NCBI GenBank assembly: GCA_964540965.1
Contig: CAZIOT010000006.1
Location: 62,001-126,000 of the forward strand
Direction of reading: 5' to 3'
Length of the DNA stretch: 64,000 bases
Source: JADYZU01 sp964540965
Lineage (GTDB): Bacteria > Pseudomonadota > Alphaproteobacteria > Rhodobacterales > Rhodobacteraceae
Shown here: positions 1 through 8,197 of the stretch, in pieces
How positions within the stretch are numbered: position 1 is the stretch's first letter
Layout: every line of letters begins with the position of its first letter
Position numbers and translations under genes: made by a program
The notes under the pieces: model-generated
Databases searched by the model: none
What the model saw: only the letters and a program-made list of their open reading frames with translations
What the model was told of the DNA's origin: nothing

Positions 1-692
1 GCCCAGTGCCGCTGTCCGGCGGCATCGGCGATCAGGTCGTTCCTGACCTCGATCAGCGCATTCGGCCGCCCCGGCGCCAGCGCATGGCGGTCGATGGCGT
101 CGCCGGGCAGGTGGCCGGAATAGGGGGCGTTGTCGCCGATGCAAAGGCCGGGGAGGGCGCGCAGCCGGGCCATCAGCGGCTGCGCCAGCCGTTCGTCGCG
201 ATGCGAATAAAGGACGCCGACATGCCAGGGCCGCGGCGCGCGGCCGCGCAGGCAGGGGGTAAAGGAATGCACCGCGCAGATCACCGTATCGGCCCGCCGC
301 GCGGCAAGCCCGGCATAGGCGGCGTGATAGGGGCGATAGAGGCGGTCCATCCTTTCCGCCAGCGCATCGGCCCCCGCATGACGGTTCGCCGGGATGATGC
401 TGCCATCATAAAGCTTCATCAGCAGGGTGGGGTCGTCCTCGCCCCGGTTGGGGTCGATCACCAGCCGCGAAAAGCGCGACAGGATCGCCGGACTGTCCAG
501 CAGCCGCGCCAGTTCGCGCGTCACTCCGGCAGCGCCCACGTCCCAGGCGATATGGCGGGCCATGTCGGCGGCGGGCAGGCCCAGGTCGCCGTCCGCGATC
601 CAGTCGGGCACCGCATTCGAGGCATGGTCGCAGGTGACCAGCCAGCGGCCGGGCCGGTCCTCTCCGTCGGTTTCGTAGGCAGGATGCTGCAT
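1..692 (-). CDS. N-formylglutamate amidohydrolase family protein (3' end cut by window)
   Basis: This family hydrolyses N-formylglutamate to formate and glutamate (last step of one histidine degradation route) or acts on related N-acyl amino acids. The frame is open from an ATG at 692 to the window edge, so about 230 residues are visible and the C-terminus is missing. Family motifs are visible: TCDHASNAVPDW near residues 20-31, IDPNRGEDDPT near residue 80 and a CAVHSFTP segment further on. No hut genes are visible beside it, so its substrate is not fixed by context. It is divergent from pyk across 171 bases. Family assignment is solid; the exact role (HutG or a relative) is inference. Confidence 0.85.
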   Translation of the reverse strand, partial: MQHPAYETDGEDRPGRWLVTCDHASNAVPDWIADGDLGLPAADMARHIAWDVGAAGVTRELARLLDSPAILSRFSRLVIDPNRGEDDPTLLMKLYDGSIIPANRHAGADALAERMDRLYRPYHAAYAGLAARRADTVICAVHSFTPCLRGRAPRPWHVGVLYSHRDERLAQPLMARLRALPGLCIGDNAPYSGHLPGDAIDRHALAPGRPNALIEVRNDLIADAAGQRHW

Positions 693-751
693 TTCGGGCG
701 TTCCGGGCCGGTCTCCCGGCTGTCATCATCAGGTCACTTGCCTTAGGCCAG

Positions 752-780
752 TTGTCGGGCGAAGGGAATTGCGCAATAAG
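752..780 (+). promoter_or_regulatory. Candidate sigma-70-type promoter of pyk
   Basis: A TTGTCG hexamer (752-757) and an AATAAG hexamer (775-780) are separated by 17 bases, 84 bases before the pyk start. A perfect 10-bp palindrome ATTGCGCAAT (768-777) overlaps the -10 end. This is pattern matching only; in GC-rich alphaproteobacteria such boxes are weak predictors. Confidence 0.3.
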
Positions 781-793
781 GCGGCACAAAAGG

Positions 794-807
794 CGTTAGC
801 GGTAACG
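794..807. promoter_or_regulatory. Candidate LacI-family (CceR/PckR-like) operator before pyk
   Basis: CGTTAGCGGTAACG is an inverted repeat with arms CGTTA/TAACG around GCGG. It lies just downstream of the candidate pyk promoter and 57 bases before the pyk ATG, a position suited to repression by roadblock. It resembles the GTTA-N4-TAAC operators that I recall for LacI-type central carbon regulators (CceR of Rhodobacter, PckR of rhizobia). Related half-sites precede pckA at 50092-50125. Confidence 0.4.
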
Positions 808-863
808 TCCGGCGCCGGTCCCGGCGCGGCGCCGCCCCGAGAAAGCAAAGCTGAAGGTCCGAC

Positions 864-2309
864 ATGAAACGCAATCGCAACGTCAAGATCGTGGCCACGC
901 TGGGCCCGGCCTCCTCGACCTACGAGATGATCCTTGCGCTGCACAAGGCCGGCGCCGACGTGTTCCGCCTGAACATGAGCCACGGCACGCACGAGGACAT
1001 CGCCGAGCGCCACGCGATCATCCGCCAGGTCGAGGCCGATGTCGGATCGCCCATCGGCATCCTAGCCGACCTGCAGGGACCGAAGCTGCGCGTCGGCACC
1101 TTTGCCAATGGCGCCGAGGATCTGGTCGTCGGCCAGACCTTCCGGCTTGACCTTGATCCGGCCGAGGGCGATGCGGCGCGGGTGCAGCTGCCGCACAAGG
1201 AAATCTTCGACGCGCTGGAACCGGGCGCGACGCTTCTGGTCAACGACGGCAAGATCCGCCTCAAGGTCCGCGATTGCGGCGCCACCTTCGCCAATTGCGA
1301 GGTGGTGGTCGGCGGCACGATTTCCAACCGCAAGGGCGTGAACGTGCCCGACGTGGTGCTGCCGCTGGCGGCGCTGTCGGACAAGGACCGCCGCGACCTG
1401 GAATATGCCTGCGAACTGGGGGTCGACTGGCTGGCCCTGTCATTTGTCCAGCGCCCCGCCGATGTCGAGGAAGCGCGCCAGCTTGCCCGCAAGCGCGCGG
1501 CGATCCTTTCCAAGATCGAGAAGCCGGCGGCAGTCAAGGCGTTCGACGAAATCCTCGAGGTGTCGGACGGGGTGATGGTCGCCCGCGGCGACCTTGGCGT
1601 CGAACTGCCGGTGCAGAACGTGCCGCCGATCCAGAAGCGGCTGGTGCGCAAGTGCCGCGCCGCGGCCAAGCCGGTGATCGTCGCCACCCAGATGCTGGAA
1701 TCGATGATCGAAAGCCCGGTGCCGACCCGGGCCGAAGTGTCGGATGTCGCCACCGCGATCTATGAAGGCGCCGATGCGGTGATGCTGTCGGCGGAATCGG
1801 CGGCCGGGCAATTCCCGGTCGAGGCGGTCAGGACCATGGACGCCGTCGCGCGCGAGGTCGAGGACGACCCGACCTATACCCAGATCATCGAAAGCTCGCG
1901 CATGGCCAAGCGCGCGACAGTGGCCGACGGCATCGTCGCCGCAGCCCGCGAGATCGCCGAGACGACCAAGGTCAAGGCGATCTGCTGCTTTTCGGAATCG
2001 GGCACCACTGCGTCCCTGACCGCGCGCGAACGGCCGCGGGTGCCGATCATCGCGCTGACCTCGGTGCAAAAGACGGCGCGGCGGCTGTGCCTGCACTGGG
2101 GCATCAACTGCGTGATCGTCGAGCCGGTCGACCGCTTCAAGATGGCGGTGCTGGCGGCGATCCGGTCGGCGGTGCGGCTGGGCTTCGCGCAGGAAAAGGA
2201 CAGGGTGGTGGTGACCGCCGGCGTGCCCTTCAACACGCCCGGATCGACCAACATCCTGCGTGTCGCCCCCTGCGAGGAACGTTTGATCTTTTCGGGCGAG
2301 CCGGAGTAA
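864..2309 (+). CDS. pyk: Pyruvate kinase
   Basis: Converts phosphoenolpyruvate and ADP to pyruvate and ATP, the last step of glycolysis and of the Entner-Doudoroff route. The 481-residue length is normal. Visible features are the N-terminal KIVATLGPAS, the FRLNMSHG segment, the active-site lysine region ILSKIEKPAAVKAFDEI (about 215-230) and the metal/phosphate loop VARGDLGVELP (about 240-250), followed by the C-terminal domain containing SESGTTA. A GTTA/TAAC operator-like palindrome lies in its leader, which suggests repression by a carbon-flux regulator opposite to pckA. A small membrane-protein gene follows 29 bases later. Confidence 0.97.
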   Translation: MKRNRNVKIVATLGPASSTYEMILALHKAGADVFRLNMSHGTHEDIAERHAIIRQVEADVGSPIGILADLQGPKLRVGTFANGAEDLVVGQTFRLDLDPAEGDAARVQLPHKEIFDALEPGATLLVNDGKIRLKVRDCGATFANCEVVVGGTISNRKGVNVPDVVLPLAALSDKDRRDLEYACELGVDWLALSFVQRPADVEEARQLARKRAAILSKIEKPAAVKAFDEILEVSDGVMVARGDLGVELPVQNVPPIQKRLVRKCRAAAKPVIVATQMLESMIESPVPTRAEVSDVATAIYEGADAVMLSAESAAGQFPVEAVRTMDAVAREVEDDPTYTQIIESSRMAKRATVADGIVAAAREIAETTKVKAICCFSESGTTASLTARERPRVPIIALTSVQKTARRLCLHWGINCVIVEPVDRFKMAVLAAIRSAVRLGFAQEKDRVVVTAGVPFNTPGSTNILRVAPCEERLIFSGEPE

Positions 2310-2338
2310 CCTGACGCCGAACAACGACGGGCGGTTGC

Positions 2339-2563
2339 ATGGATACGGATCTGTTCTTTGTCATCGGGATCATCGTGTGCGGTTTCGCGATCCCTTCGGT
2401 CCTCGCGGCCTTTTCCGAAAGCCGCCCGCCACGCGCCGCCGCGATCATGGTGATGATCGGCGGCGGCCTGATCGCGCTGGCGGTCTGGCAACGGCCGAAC
2501 ACCTATTCCGTGCAGGACATCCCCGACGCCTTCGTGCGCGTGGTGGGGCGGTATATCAACTAG
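2339..2563 (+). CDS. Small two-helix membrane protein of unknown function
   Basis: A 74-residue protein with two predicted membrane segments, about residues 5-24 (FFVIGIIVCGFAIPSVLAAF) and 33-50 (AAIMVMIGGGLIALAVW), and a short polar tail. It begins 29 bases after pyk on the same strand and is probably cotranscribed. The reading frame and codon usage look like the neighbours. I do not recognise the family. Confidence 0.7.
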   Translation: MDTDLFFVIGIIVCGFAIPSVLAAFSESRPPRAAAIMVMIGGGLIALAVWQRPNTYSVQDIPDAFVRVVGRYIN

Positions 2564-2573
2564 CGGGGGGCCG

Positions 2574-2914
2574 TCAGGGGCCGGGGCGCAGGCCGGTGAT
2601 GCCTTCGGCGCCCGACAGGATGCGGGACAGCGCCGCGCTCAGCCGCTCGGCCCCGGGCCTGACGCCAACCTTGCGCCACAGCTTGCGGACAAGGGGCCGG
2701 TCGGGATGGGGCGTCACGCGATGCCGCGTGCCGCCCGGCCCGTCCGGATTGGCGCAGGTGACGGCAAGGGCGAAACCGCCGTCATGGCCGATCTCGATCC
2801 AGTTGCCCCAATCCTCGACGATACGGTCGCCACCAGCCCCTGCATCAGGAAGCTGGCCAGTTCATGGGCGAACGGGCCGGGGTTGATATAGTCGTCGTGG
2901 CTCTCGTCAACCTC
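2574..2914 (-). pseudogene. Frameshifted and 5'-truncated remnant of an unidentified gene
   Basis: Read on the minus strand, one frame gives a coherent protein-like stretch from about 2914 (EVDESHDDYINPGPFAHELA...) to about 2832. The adjacent frame then continues coherently from about 2830 (DRIVEDWGNWIEIGHDGG...) to a TGA at 2574-2576. A one-base loss or two-base gain near 2826-2834 therefore breaks a formerly continuous gene. No start codon or coherent coding continues upstream of about 2914, so the 5' end is also lost. About 112 residues can be reconstructed across the break. The family is not recognised. A sequencing error could mimic the frameshift but not the missing 5' end. Confidence 0.6.
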
Positions 2915-3187
2915 GCCGGTGGTGGCTTGAGAAGACCTATTCGGTGGTCATGGCGTGCCTTCGGTCCGAGGACGCTGGCAAGCGAAGGCAGAGGAAATCG
3001 GGCATCCGGCTTTGTGGCGGGTTGCGCGTCGGAGTGCTGGCCGTGGTCCGGCGTCCGGCCTTCTGTTCCTTCACGGGCATTCCGGACCGGTGAAGGGGCA
3101 TGTCAGCTGACCCCATCCCTTCGGGGATGGGGAGAGTCCTTGGGTTGCTCGCCGACGATGCCGCGGCTCGTTCGTCAAGAAACCGGA
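2915..3187. other. Intergenic stretch with one strong hairpin
   Basis: No coherent coding frame is visible on either strand between the broken gene and the ABC permease stop. It contains the cUUCGg hairpin at 3111-3132, and nothing else that I can support. Confidence 0.5.
3111..3132. terminator. Stable UUCG-loop hairpin downstream of the ABC importer operon
   Basis: CCCCATCCC (3111-3119) pairs perfectly with GGGATGGGG (3124-3132) around a TTCG loop closed by C-G, the very stable cUUCGg tetraloop on the plus strand. It lies 56 bases after the permease stop. Neither side has a T-tract, so it may act as an RNA 3'-end stabiliser or weak terminator rather than a classical intrinsic terminator. 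Confidence 0.5.
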
Positions 3188-4144
3188 CTACCCGATGTCC
3201 GAGGTCTCTCTTCCCCGCGTGATCTGCGAGATGGTGACGGCAAGGATCAGCGCGCCGCCGTTGAACACGTTCGTCACCCAAAGCGGGATCCCGAGCATGG
3301 TCAGCCCGGTGATGCCGGTCGCGAGGAAATAGACCGCGATCATCGCCCCCCAGGGGTTGAAACGGCCCGGCAGGATCGTCGTTGCGCCCAGGAAGGCGGC
3401 GGCGAAGGCCGGCAGCAGGTAGTTCAGCCCCGAATAGGGGTCGGCCGACCCGAGCACGCCCGCATAAAGCACTCCGGCGGCCGAGGCGATGACCCCCGAC
3501 GCGACCAGCGCGCCAAGGCGCACCCGGTTGACGGGGATGCCGTTCAGGCGGGCGACCTCGCGCCCCCGGCCGACAAACAGCAGGCGCCGCCCGAGGGGCG
3601 TGAAGTCGAAGACATAGGACATCACCACGACGGCGACGAAGGCATAGTAGAAGGCAAGCGGCACGCCAAGGAACCGCGTGCCCACCACCGCGTCGATCAG
3701 CGCATTGTCGATGCCGCCGATGGTCGAGGAATTGGTCATCCACTGGACAAGGCCGGTCATCAGCGACGTGCTGCCCAGGGTGACGACAAGCGACGGCACG
3801 CGGAAGTAGAGGATGAACAGGCCGTGGAACAGGCCGATGGCGACACCGGCCAGCAGCGCGGTTGCCAGCGTCAGCAGGATCGGCCAGCCCATCCACACGT
3901 TGAGGACGCCGATGATGCACGAGGACACCGTCATCGTCGCGCCGACCGACAGGTCGAAATCGCCCGCGGTCAGCGGAACGATGATCGCAAGCGCCAGCAG
4001 CAATGCCGGTGCGTAGGACGCGAACATGATCGAGAAATTGCCCCAGCGCGGAAAGGAATTCGGCAGCGCCAGACTGAAGGCGATGATGAGCAGTCCCCAG
4101 ACGATCAGCAGGGCGATGCGTTCAAGAAAACGCTTGGAATTCAT
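3188..4144 (-). CDS. Ribose-type (CUT2) ABC transporter permease
   Basis: Inner-membrane permease of a ribose/simple-sugar type ABC importer, 318 residues and mostly hydrophobic. The family core is visible: VPLTAGDFDLSVGATM near residues 55-70, RVPSLVVTLG near residue 115, and the cytoplasmic coupling segment GRGREVARLNGIPVNRVR near 192-209. It overlaps the ATPase gene stop by 4 bases (translational coupling) and is last of three genes SBP-ATPase-permease. The substrate cannot be read from the sequence; the neighbouring enzymes suggest it is not necessarily a sugar. Confidence 0.93.
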   Translation of the reverse strand: MNSKRFLERIALLIVWGLLIIAFSLALPNSFPRWGNFSIMFASYAPALLLALAIIVPLTAGDFDLSVGATMTVSSCIIGVLNVWMGWPILLTLATALLAGVAIGLFHGLFILYFRVPSLVVTLGSTSLMTGLVQWMTNSSTIGGIDNALIDAVVGTRFLGVPLAFYYAFVAVVVMSYVFDFTPLGRRLLFVGRGREVARLNGIPVNRVRLGALVASGVIASAAGVLYAGVLGSADPYSGLNYLLPAFAAAFLGATTILPGRFNPWGAMIAVYFLATGITGLTMLGIPLWVTNVFNGGALILAVTISQITRGRETSDIG

Positions 4145-5787
4145 GTGTTCAGGGCCTTTTCATCCGCACCGGCGGGGAGGTTGGCAAGGGCGTCGGTATC
4201 GACCGAGGCATAGCAGGCCTCGGCGATTTCGGATTTGTTGAGCGCGGTGCCGGTCAGTTCGCGCACCACGCGCCCGCGGGCGACGATCAGCACGCGGTCG
4301 CAGATCTCGGCCAGCTGTTCGGCGTCGGAACTGGCACAGACGATGGACATTCCCCCGGCCGCGGCATTGCGCAGCGCGTCGAAAATCATGGCGCGGGTGC
4401 CGACATCGACACCCTGCGTGGGTTCATCCAGCAGCAGCAGGCGCGGGTCGCGGTTCATCCAGCGGGCCAGCAGCACCTTTTGCGCATTGCCGCCCGACAG
4501 CGCCGACAGCATCATGTCGGGGTCGTTGGGGCGGACCTGATAGGTCGCGCCACGCTCTTTCGCCTCGGTCCGCATGGCACCGTTGCGGAGCCGGCCGCCC
4601 CGGAAGAAGCGGTTCAGGTCGGGCAGGAACATGTTGTCGAAGATCGACATCGAACCGACGCCGCTGGCGCCGTTCCGGTCGCCGGGCAGCAGGGCCTGAC
4701 CTGAGTCGATGGCGCGGCGCGGCGTCATCTGCGCCAGCGGCACGGGGGCGGCGCCGTCCATCTCGATCGTGCCTGAACTTGCGGGGCGGGCCCCGAACAG
4801 GAGATAGGGCAGTTCCTCGTAGCCCGACCCGATCAGGCCGGTCAGGCCCAGAATCTCGCCCTTGCCGATGGTGACATCGGTCGGTTGCAGGCCCTTGCCC
4901 GACGCGGCCCTGACATGGGCGCGGGGCGGGAAACTGCGCGCTTCGGCGTGGCGCGATCCTTCCAGCCGGGCAAGGCGCGCGCCGACGATATGTTCGACGA
5001 AATCGCCATGGCTGGCGGTGGCGGTGTCGACCCGCCCGGCCAGACAGCCATCGCGCAGGATGGTGGCGCGGTCGGTGATGGCGATCACCTCGTCAATGTC
5101 ATGGCTGATGAAGATGACGCTGGACCCGGTATCGGCGATGTTGCGGATCAGGGTGAACAGCCGCGCTACGCCTTCCGAGGGCAGGAAGGGGGTCGGTTCG
5201 TCCAGCAGCACAAGGCCCGGCTTGCCGGTCAGGGCGGTGGCCGAACGGATATCCTCGAACGCGCGGACGATGGCGAGCAGGGCCTGATCGACGGCCGACA
5301 GCCGGTCGACCCTTTCGCGCAGGTCAAGGTCAAGGCCGAAACGGGCCAGCGCATCGGTGGCCAGCGCGCGTTCGCGCGACCAGTTGAGCCATGGGCCGCG
5401 GGCGGTCCCCATTTCGGAAAAGCGGAGGTTTTCCAGCACGGTCAGAGAGGGGACAAGGCCCAGATGCTGGTGGACAAAGCTCATCCCCAGACGGCGGAAA
5501 TCGCCGGCCCGCAGCGGCATCGGAACATCTTCGCCGTTGAAGCGCAGCGATCCTCCGTCATCGGGCGTGTGAAACCCGGCAAGGATCTTGACCAGCGTCG
5601 ACTTGCCCGAGCCGTTCTTGCCCAGAAGGCCGTGCACCTCGCCCGGGCGGACGTCGAAGGAGACGCCGGACAGTGCCCTGGTGCCGCCAAATGTCTTGGA
5701 CAGGCCGGACACCTCAAGAACGGGGGGTGGCGCAGGCGGAAGAACCGCCTGCGCCTGTGTCGGGGTCGCCGACAGCGTCATGCTCAT
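4141..5787 (-). CDS. Ribose-type ABC transporter ATP-binding protein (two fused ATPase domains)
   Basis: RbsA-type energy-coupling subunit with two tandem ATPase domains in 548 residues. The first domain has Walker A GLLGKNGSGKST (about 53-64) and Walker B LVLLDEPTPFL, with a degenerate signature LSAVDQA. The second has signature LSGGNAQK and Walker B LLLLDEPTQGVD, but its Walker A position (LTGLIGSGYEELP) lacks the GK[ST] core, which is usual for this family. The ATG at 5787 overlaps the binding-protein stop as ATGA, so it is preferred over the in-frame ATG at 5805. Confidence 0.92.
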   Translation of the reverse strand: MSMTLSATPTQAQAVLPPAPPPVLEVSGLSKTFGGTRALSGVSFDVRPGEVHGLLGKNGSGKSTLVKILAGFHTPDDGGSLRFNGEDVPMPLRAGDFRRLGMSFVHQHLGLVPSLTVLENLRFSEMGTARGPWLNWSRERALATDALARFGLDLDLRERVDRLSAVDQALLAIVRAFEDIRSATALTGKPGLVLLDEPTPFLPSEGVARLFTLIRNIADTGSSVIFISHDIDEVIAITDRATILRDGCLAGRVDTATASHGDFVEHIVGARLARLEGSRHAEARSFPPRAHVRAASGKGLQPTDVTIGKGEILGLTGLIGSGYEELPYLLFGARPASSGTIEMDGAAPVPLAQMTPRRAIDSGQALLPGDRNGASGVGSMSIFDNMFLPDLNRFFRGGRLRNGAMRTEAKERGATYQVRPNDPDMMLSALSGGNAQKVLLARWMNRDPRLLLLDEPTQGVDVGTRAMIFDALRNAAAGGMSIVCASSDAEQLAEICDRVLIVARGRVVRELTGTALNKSEIAEACYASVDTDALANLPAGADEKALNT

Positions 5788-6905
5788 TCCCCGGCGATGC
5801 CCCACAATTCGTGGAAGCCGGCGATGTAGGCATCGCCATAGCCGGTGTCGAACTGCGCGGGCACGCCGGCGCTTTCGACGTTGCTGGCGTCAAAGATGTA
5901 GAACGGCACGCTCAGCGCGGTCGGGCTTTCCATGCCGCAGGCATCGCGCAGGTGGCCGTCGACGGTGGCATAGGCGATCCAGTCGAGCGACTCGCCGATG
6001 TTCATCGAGACCGAACCTTCGCGGATATAGTCGAGCACGAAGGGCGTGCCGTTGAAGGTCGGCACATGGATGTCGCCAAGGCGGCCGGTCAGGCGCAGGG
6101 CGGGCACGACGAACTGCGACATGGAATCGTAGATCGGGATCACGACATTGATGTCGGGATTGGCCTGCAGCGCCGATTGCACGGCGGGCTGGATGCGGGT
6201 GCCCCATTCGGCGACGCCGACGTTGATCTCTTCCGCGATCTGGCAGGTCGGGCAGTTTGCGGCCAGCGTGTCGCGGATCCCGGCGACGAGCGGATGGGTC
6301 GGCGGCACTTCGTTCGACACGACGAGGAGGATGTTGGCCTGCCCCTCGGTCGCGACGGCCGACCAGTTGCCAAGGATGACGCCCGCCTCGTTGAAGCTGA
6401 TGGTCAGCGACGAGGACACCAGCGGATGCTGTTCCATCGACGGATCGTAGAAATGCGAGGTCATCACCTTGACCCCGGCATCGGTCGCGGCCTGCACCTG
6501 CGGGCCGACCGTGCCCGGGTCGATCCCCGAGATCAGGTCGATGATGTCGAAATCCTCGCGGATGGCATATTCAAAGCCCTGCACCCATTGCGAGGGCTGG
6601 CCCTGGTTTTCCCATTCCACGACCTCAAGCCCGACCAGTTCGCCGGCGGCCTTCATCCGGTCGATGATGCCCTTGAGGAACGGGTTGCCCGAGTTGTTGG
6701 GGATCGAGAGCATGCGCATGTCGGCGGCGCAGGCGCGGGCGTCAAAGGGTTCGCCGGGGGGCGTGAACACGGGCAGGGCCTGATAGGGCGCCAGCGCCTC
6801 GCGCGCGCGATCAAGACCTGCCTGATCGACATCCTGAGCCTGTGCGGCGCCGGCAAGAGAGCCTGCGGCGACCGAAGCCATGAATACGGCACGAATAGCC
6901 TTCAT
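5784..6905 (-). CDS. Periplasmic substrate-binding protein of the ribose-type ABC importer
   Basis: The ATG at 6905 has a good Shine-Dalgarno sequence (GGGAG) and gives a clean signal peptide (KAIRAVFMASVAAGSLAGAAQA, cleaved near residue 23). In-frame codons further upstream would mask it. The mature part looks like a periplasmic-binding protein of the ribose/AI-2 type (peripla_BP_4-like), with DIIDLISGIDPGTVGPQVQA near the middle and cysteine-containing ARACAADMRM and NCPTCQIAEE segments. Length is 373 residues. It is first in its operon, and the operator-like palindrome at 6970-6983 lies 65 bases before its start, so control by the divergent LacI-family gene is likely. Confidence 0.9.
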   Translation of the reverse strand: MKAIRAVFMASVAAGSLAGAAQAQDVDQAGLDRAREALAPYQALPVFTPPGEPFDARACAADMRMLSIPNNSGNPFLKGIIDRMKAAGELVGLEVVEWENQGQPSQWVQGFEYAIREDFDIIDLISGIDPGTVGPQVQAATDAGVKVMTSHFYDPSMEQHPLVSSSLTISFNEAGVILGNWSAVATEGQANILLVVSNEVPPTHPLVAGIRDTLAANCPTCQIAEEINVGVAEWGTRIQPAVQSALQANPDINVVIPIYDSMSQFVVPALRLTGRLGDIHVPTFNGTPFVLDYIREGSVSMNIGESLDWIAYATVDGHLRDACGMESPTALSVPFYIFDASNVESAGVPAQFDTGYGDAYIAGFHELWGIAGE

Positions 6906-6969
6906 AGTTGGGTAACTCCCTGTGTTATTACGATTTCGCCACATCTTGACCGTATGGCTCGGTATGGTG

Positions 6970-6983
6970 TGAATACGCATTCA
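6970..6983. promoter_or_regulatory. LacI-type operator 1 between the importer and its regulator
   Basis: TGAATACGCATTCA is a near-perfect palindrome (TGAAT-NCGN-ATTCA). Its reverse complement equals the core of the site at 17945-17960, and it is closely related to the site at 12770-12785. It lies in the divergent region between the SBP gene and the LacI-family gene and has the central CG typical of LacI-family operators. Confidence 0.7.
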
Positions 6984-7156
6984 TCATGAAACGAGATTCG
7001 GAACCTGTCAATCGCCAAACCGAAGAACCCCCTTGCCTCGCCCCCTCTGTCGGTAGGAAACAGGTGACCGATGCTGCGCGGGAAACGGCGCTGCCAAGGC
7101 GGCGGGCAATGTGGAAAGGCGACAAGGGTCTGATGACAGCTGGCGAGGAGAAAGGC

Positions 7157-8197
7157 GTGAGATCCACGGGAACCCGTGTCACCTCGGTAGAGGTCGCCGC
7201 GTTGGCGGGCGTGTCGCAATCTGCGGTCTCGCGGGCCTTCACCCCCGGCTCGTCGATTGCAGAAGACAAGCGGCGCAAGATCCTCGAAGCGGCGCGCAAG
7301 CTGAACTATGTGCCCAATTCCATCGCATCCAGCCTGACCACCCGCCGCACCAACATGGTCGCGGTCATCCTGGGCAACCTCGACAACCCGTTCTACGTCG
7401 ATGTGCTCAAGACCCTGATCGAGCGGTTGCAGGAACAGGGCCGCCAGATCCTGAGCTTTACGGTGGAAAACGGATCGAACAGCGACGAAGCCCTGTTGCG
7501 GGTGCTGCGCTATCAGGTCGATGGCATCATCCTGACCTCGGCCCAGCTATCGACGCGGATGGTCAGCATGTGCCACGACCGGGGGATCCCGGTCGTGCTG
7601 TTCAACCGCTATATTCCGGGGTCCGATGCCTCGGGCGTGCGCTGCGACAATGTCGCCGGCGGTCGGATGATCGCCGAGGCTTTCCTCAGGGCCGGTGCCC
7701 GCACTTTCTGCGCCGTCAAGGGCGACCCGCGCGGCACCACGTCGCAGGACCGCTTTCAGGGCTTTGCCGATGGCCTGATCGACGCCGGGATTCCCCGCCG
7801 CGATATCCTCGAACTCGAGGGGCTGTCCGTCTATGACGGCGCGCATGCGGCGGTCCTGCGGGCCTTTCGCGAGGAACGCCGTCCGCTGCCGGATGCGATT
7901 TTCGGCATCAACGACATCATGGCGATGGGCGCGATGGATGCCCTGCGCGGCGAGATGGGCCTGCGGATTCCCAGCGATGTGATGGTCGGCGGTTTCGACA
8001 ACATCGCCGAGGCGGCGCGCTGGCCCTACCGTCTGACCACGATGCGCCAGCCAGTCGCGGAAATGGTGGATGAGGCGCTGGCGATGCTGCATCTTGACGA
8101 ACCGGGCAAGCCGATCGAGCCGGGCATCGACCGCAAGGTGCCCGGCCAGCTGATCTGGCGCGAGACCGTGCCGCGTCAGCTCGACCCGATCGGCTGA
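7157..8197 (+). CDS. LacI-family transcriptional regulator
   Basis: N-terminal helix-turn-helix (TSVEVAALAGVSQSAVSRAF, about residues 8-27) with the hinge region KILEAARKLNYVPN, then a periplasmic-binding-protein-like sensor domain starting near NMVAVILGNLDNPFY. The GTG at 7157 is chosen because GAGGAG ends six bases upstream and gives 346 residues, the normal length. The ATG at 7133 and the longer frame from 6986 would add an atypical basic tail. It is divergent from the ABC importer. Related operators before the importer, the leuC-like operon/hyuA and the iron-ADH gene suggest it controls all of them. Effector unknown. Its end overlaps the convergent dehydrogenase gene by 22 bases. Confidence 0.9.
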   Translation: MRSTGTRVTSVEVAALAGVSQSAVSRAFTPGSSIAEDKRRKILEAARKLNYVPNSIASSLTTRRTNMVAVILGNLDNPFYVDVLKTLIERLQEQGRQILSFTVENGSNSDEALLRVLRYQVDGIILTSAQLSTRMVSMCHDRGIPVVLFNRYIPGSDASGVRCDNVAGGRMIAEAFLRAGARTFCAVKGDPRGTTSQDRFQGFADGLIDAGIPRRDILELEGLSVYDGAHAAVLRAFREERRPLPDAIFGINDIMAMGAMDALRGEMGLRIPSDVMVGGFDNIAEAARWPYRLTTMRQPVAEMVDEALAMLHLDEPGKPIEPGIDRKVPGQLIWRETVPRQLDPIG

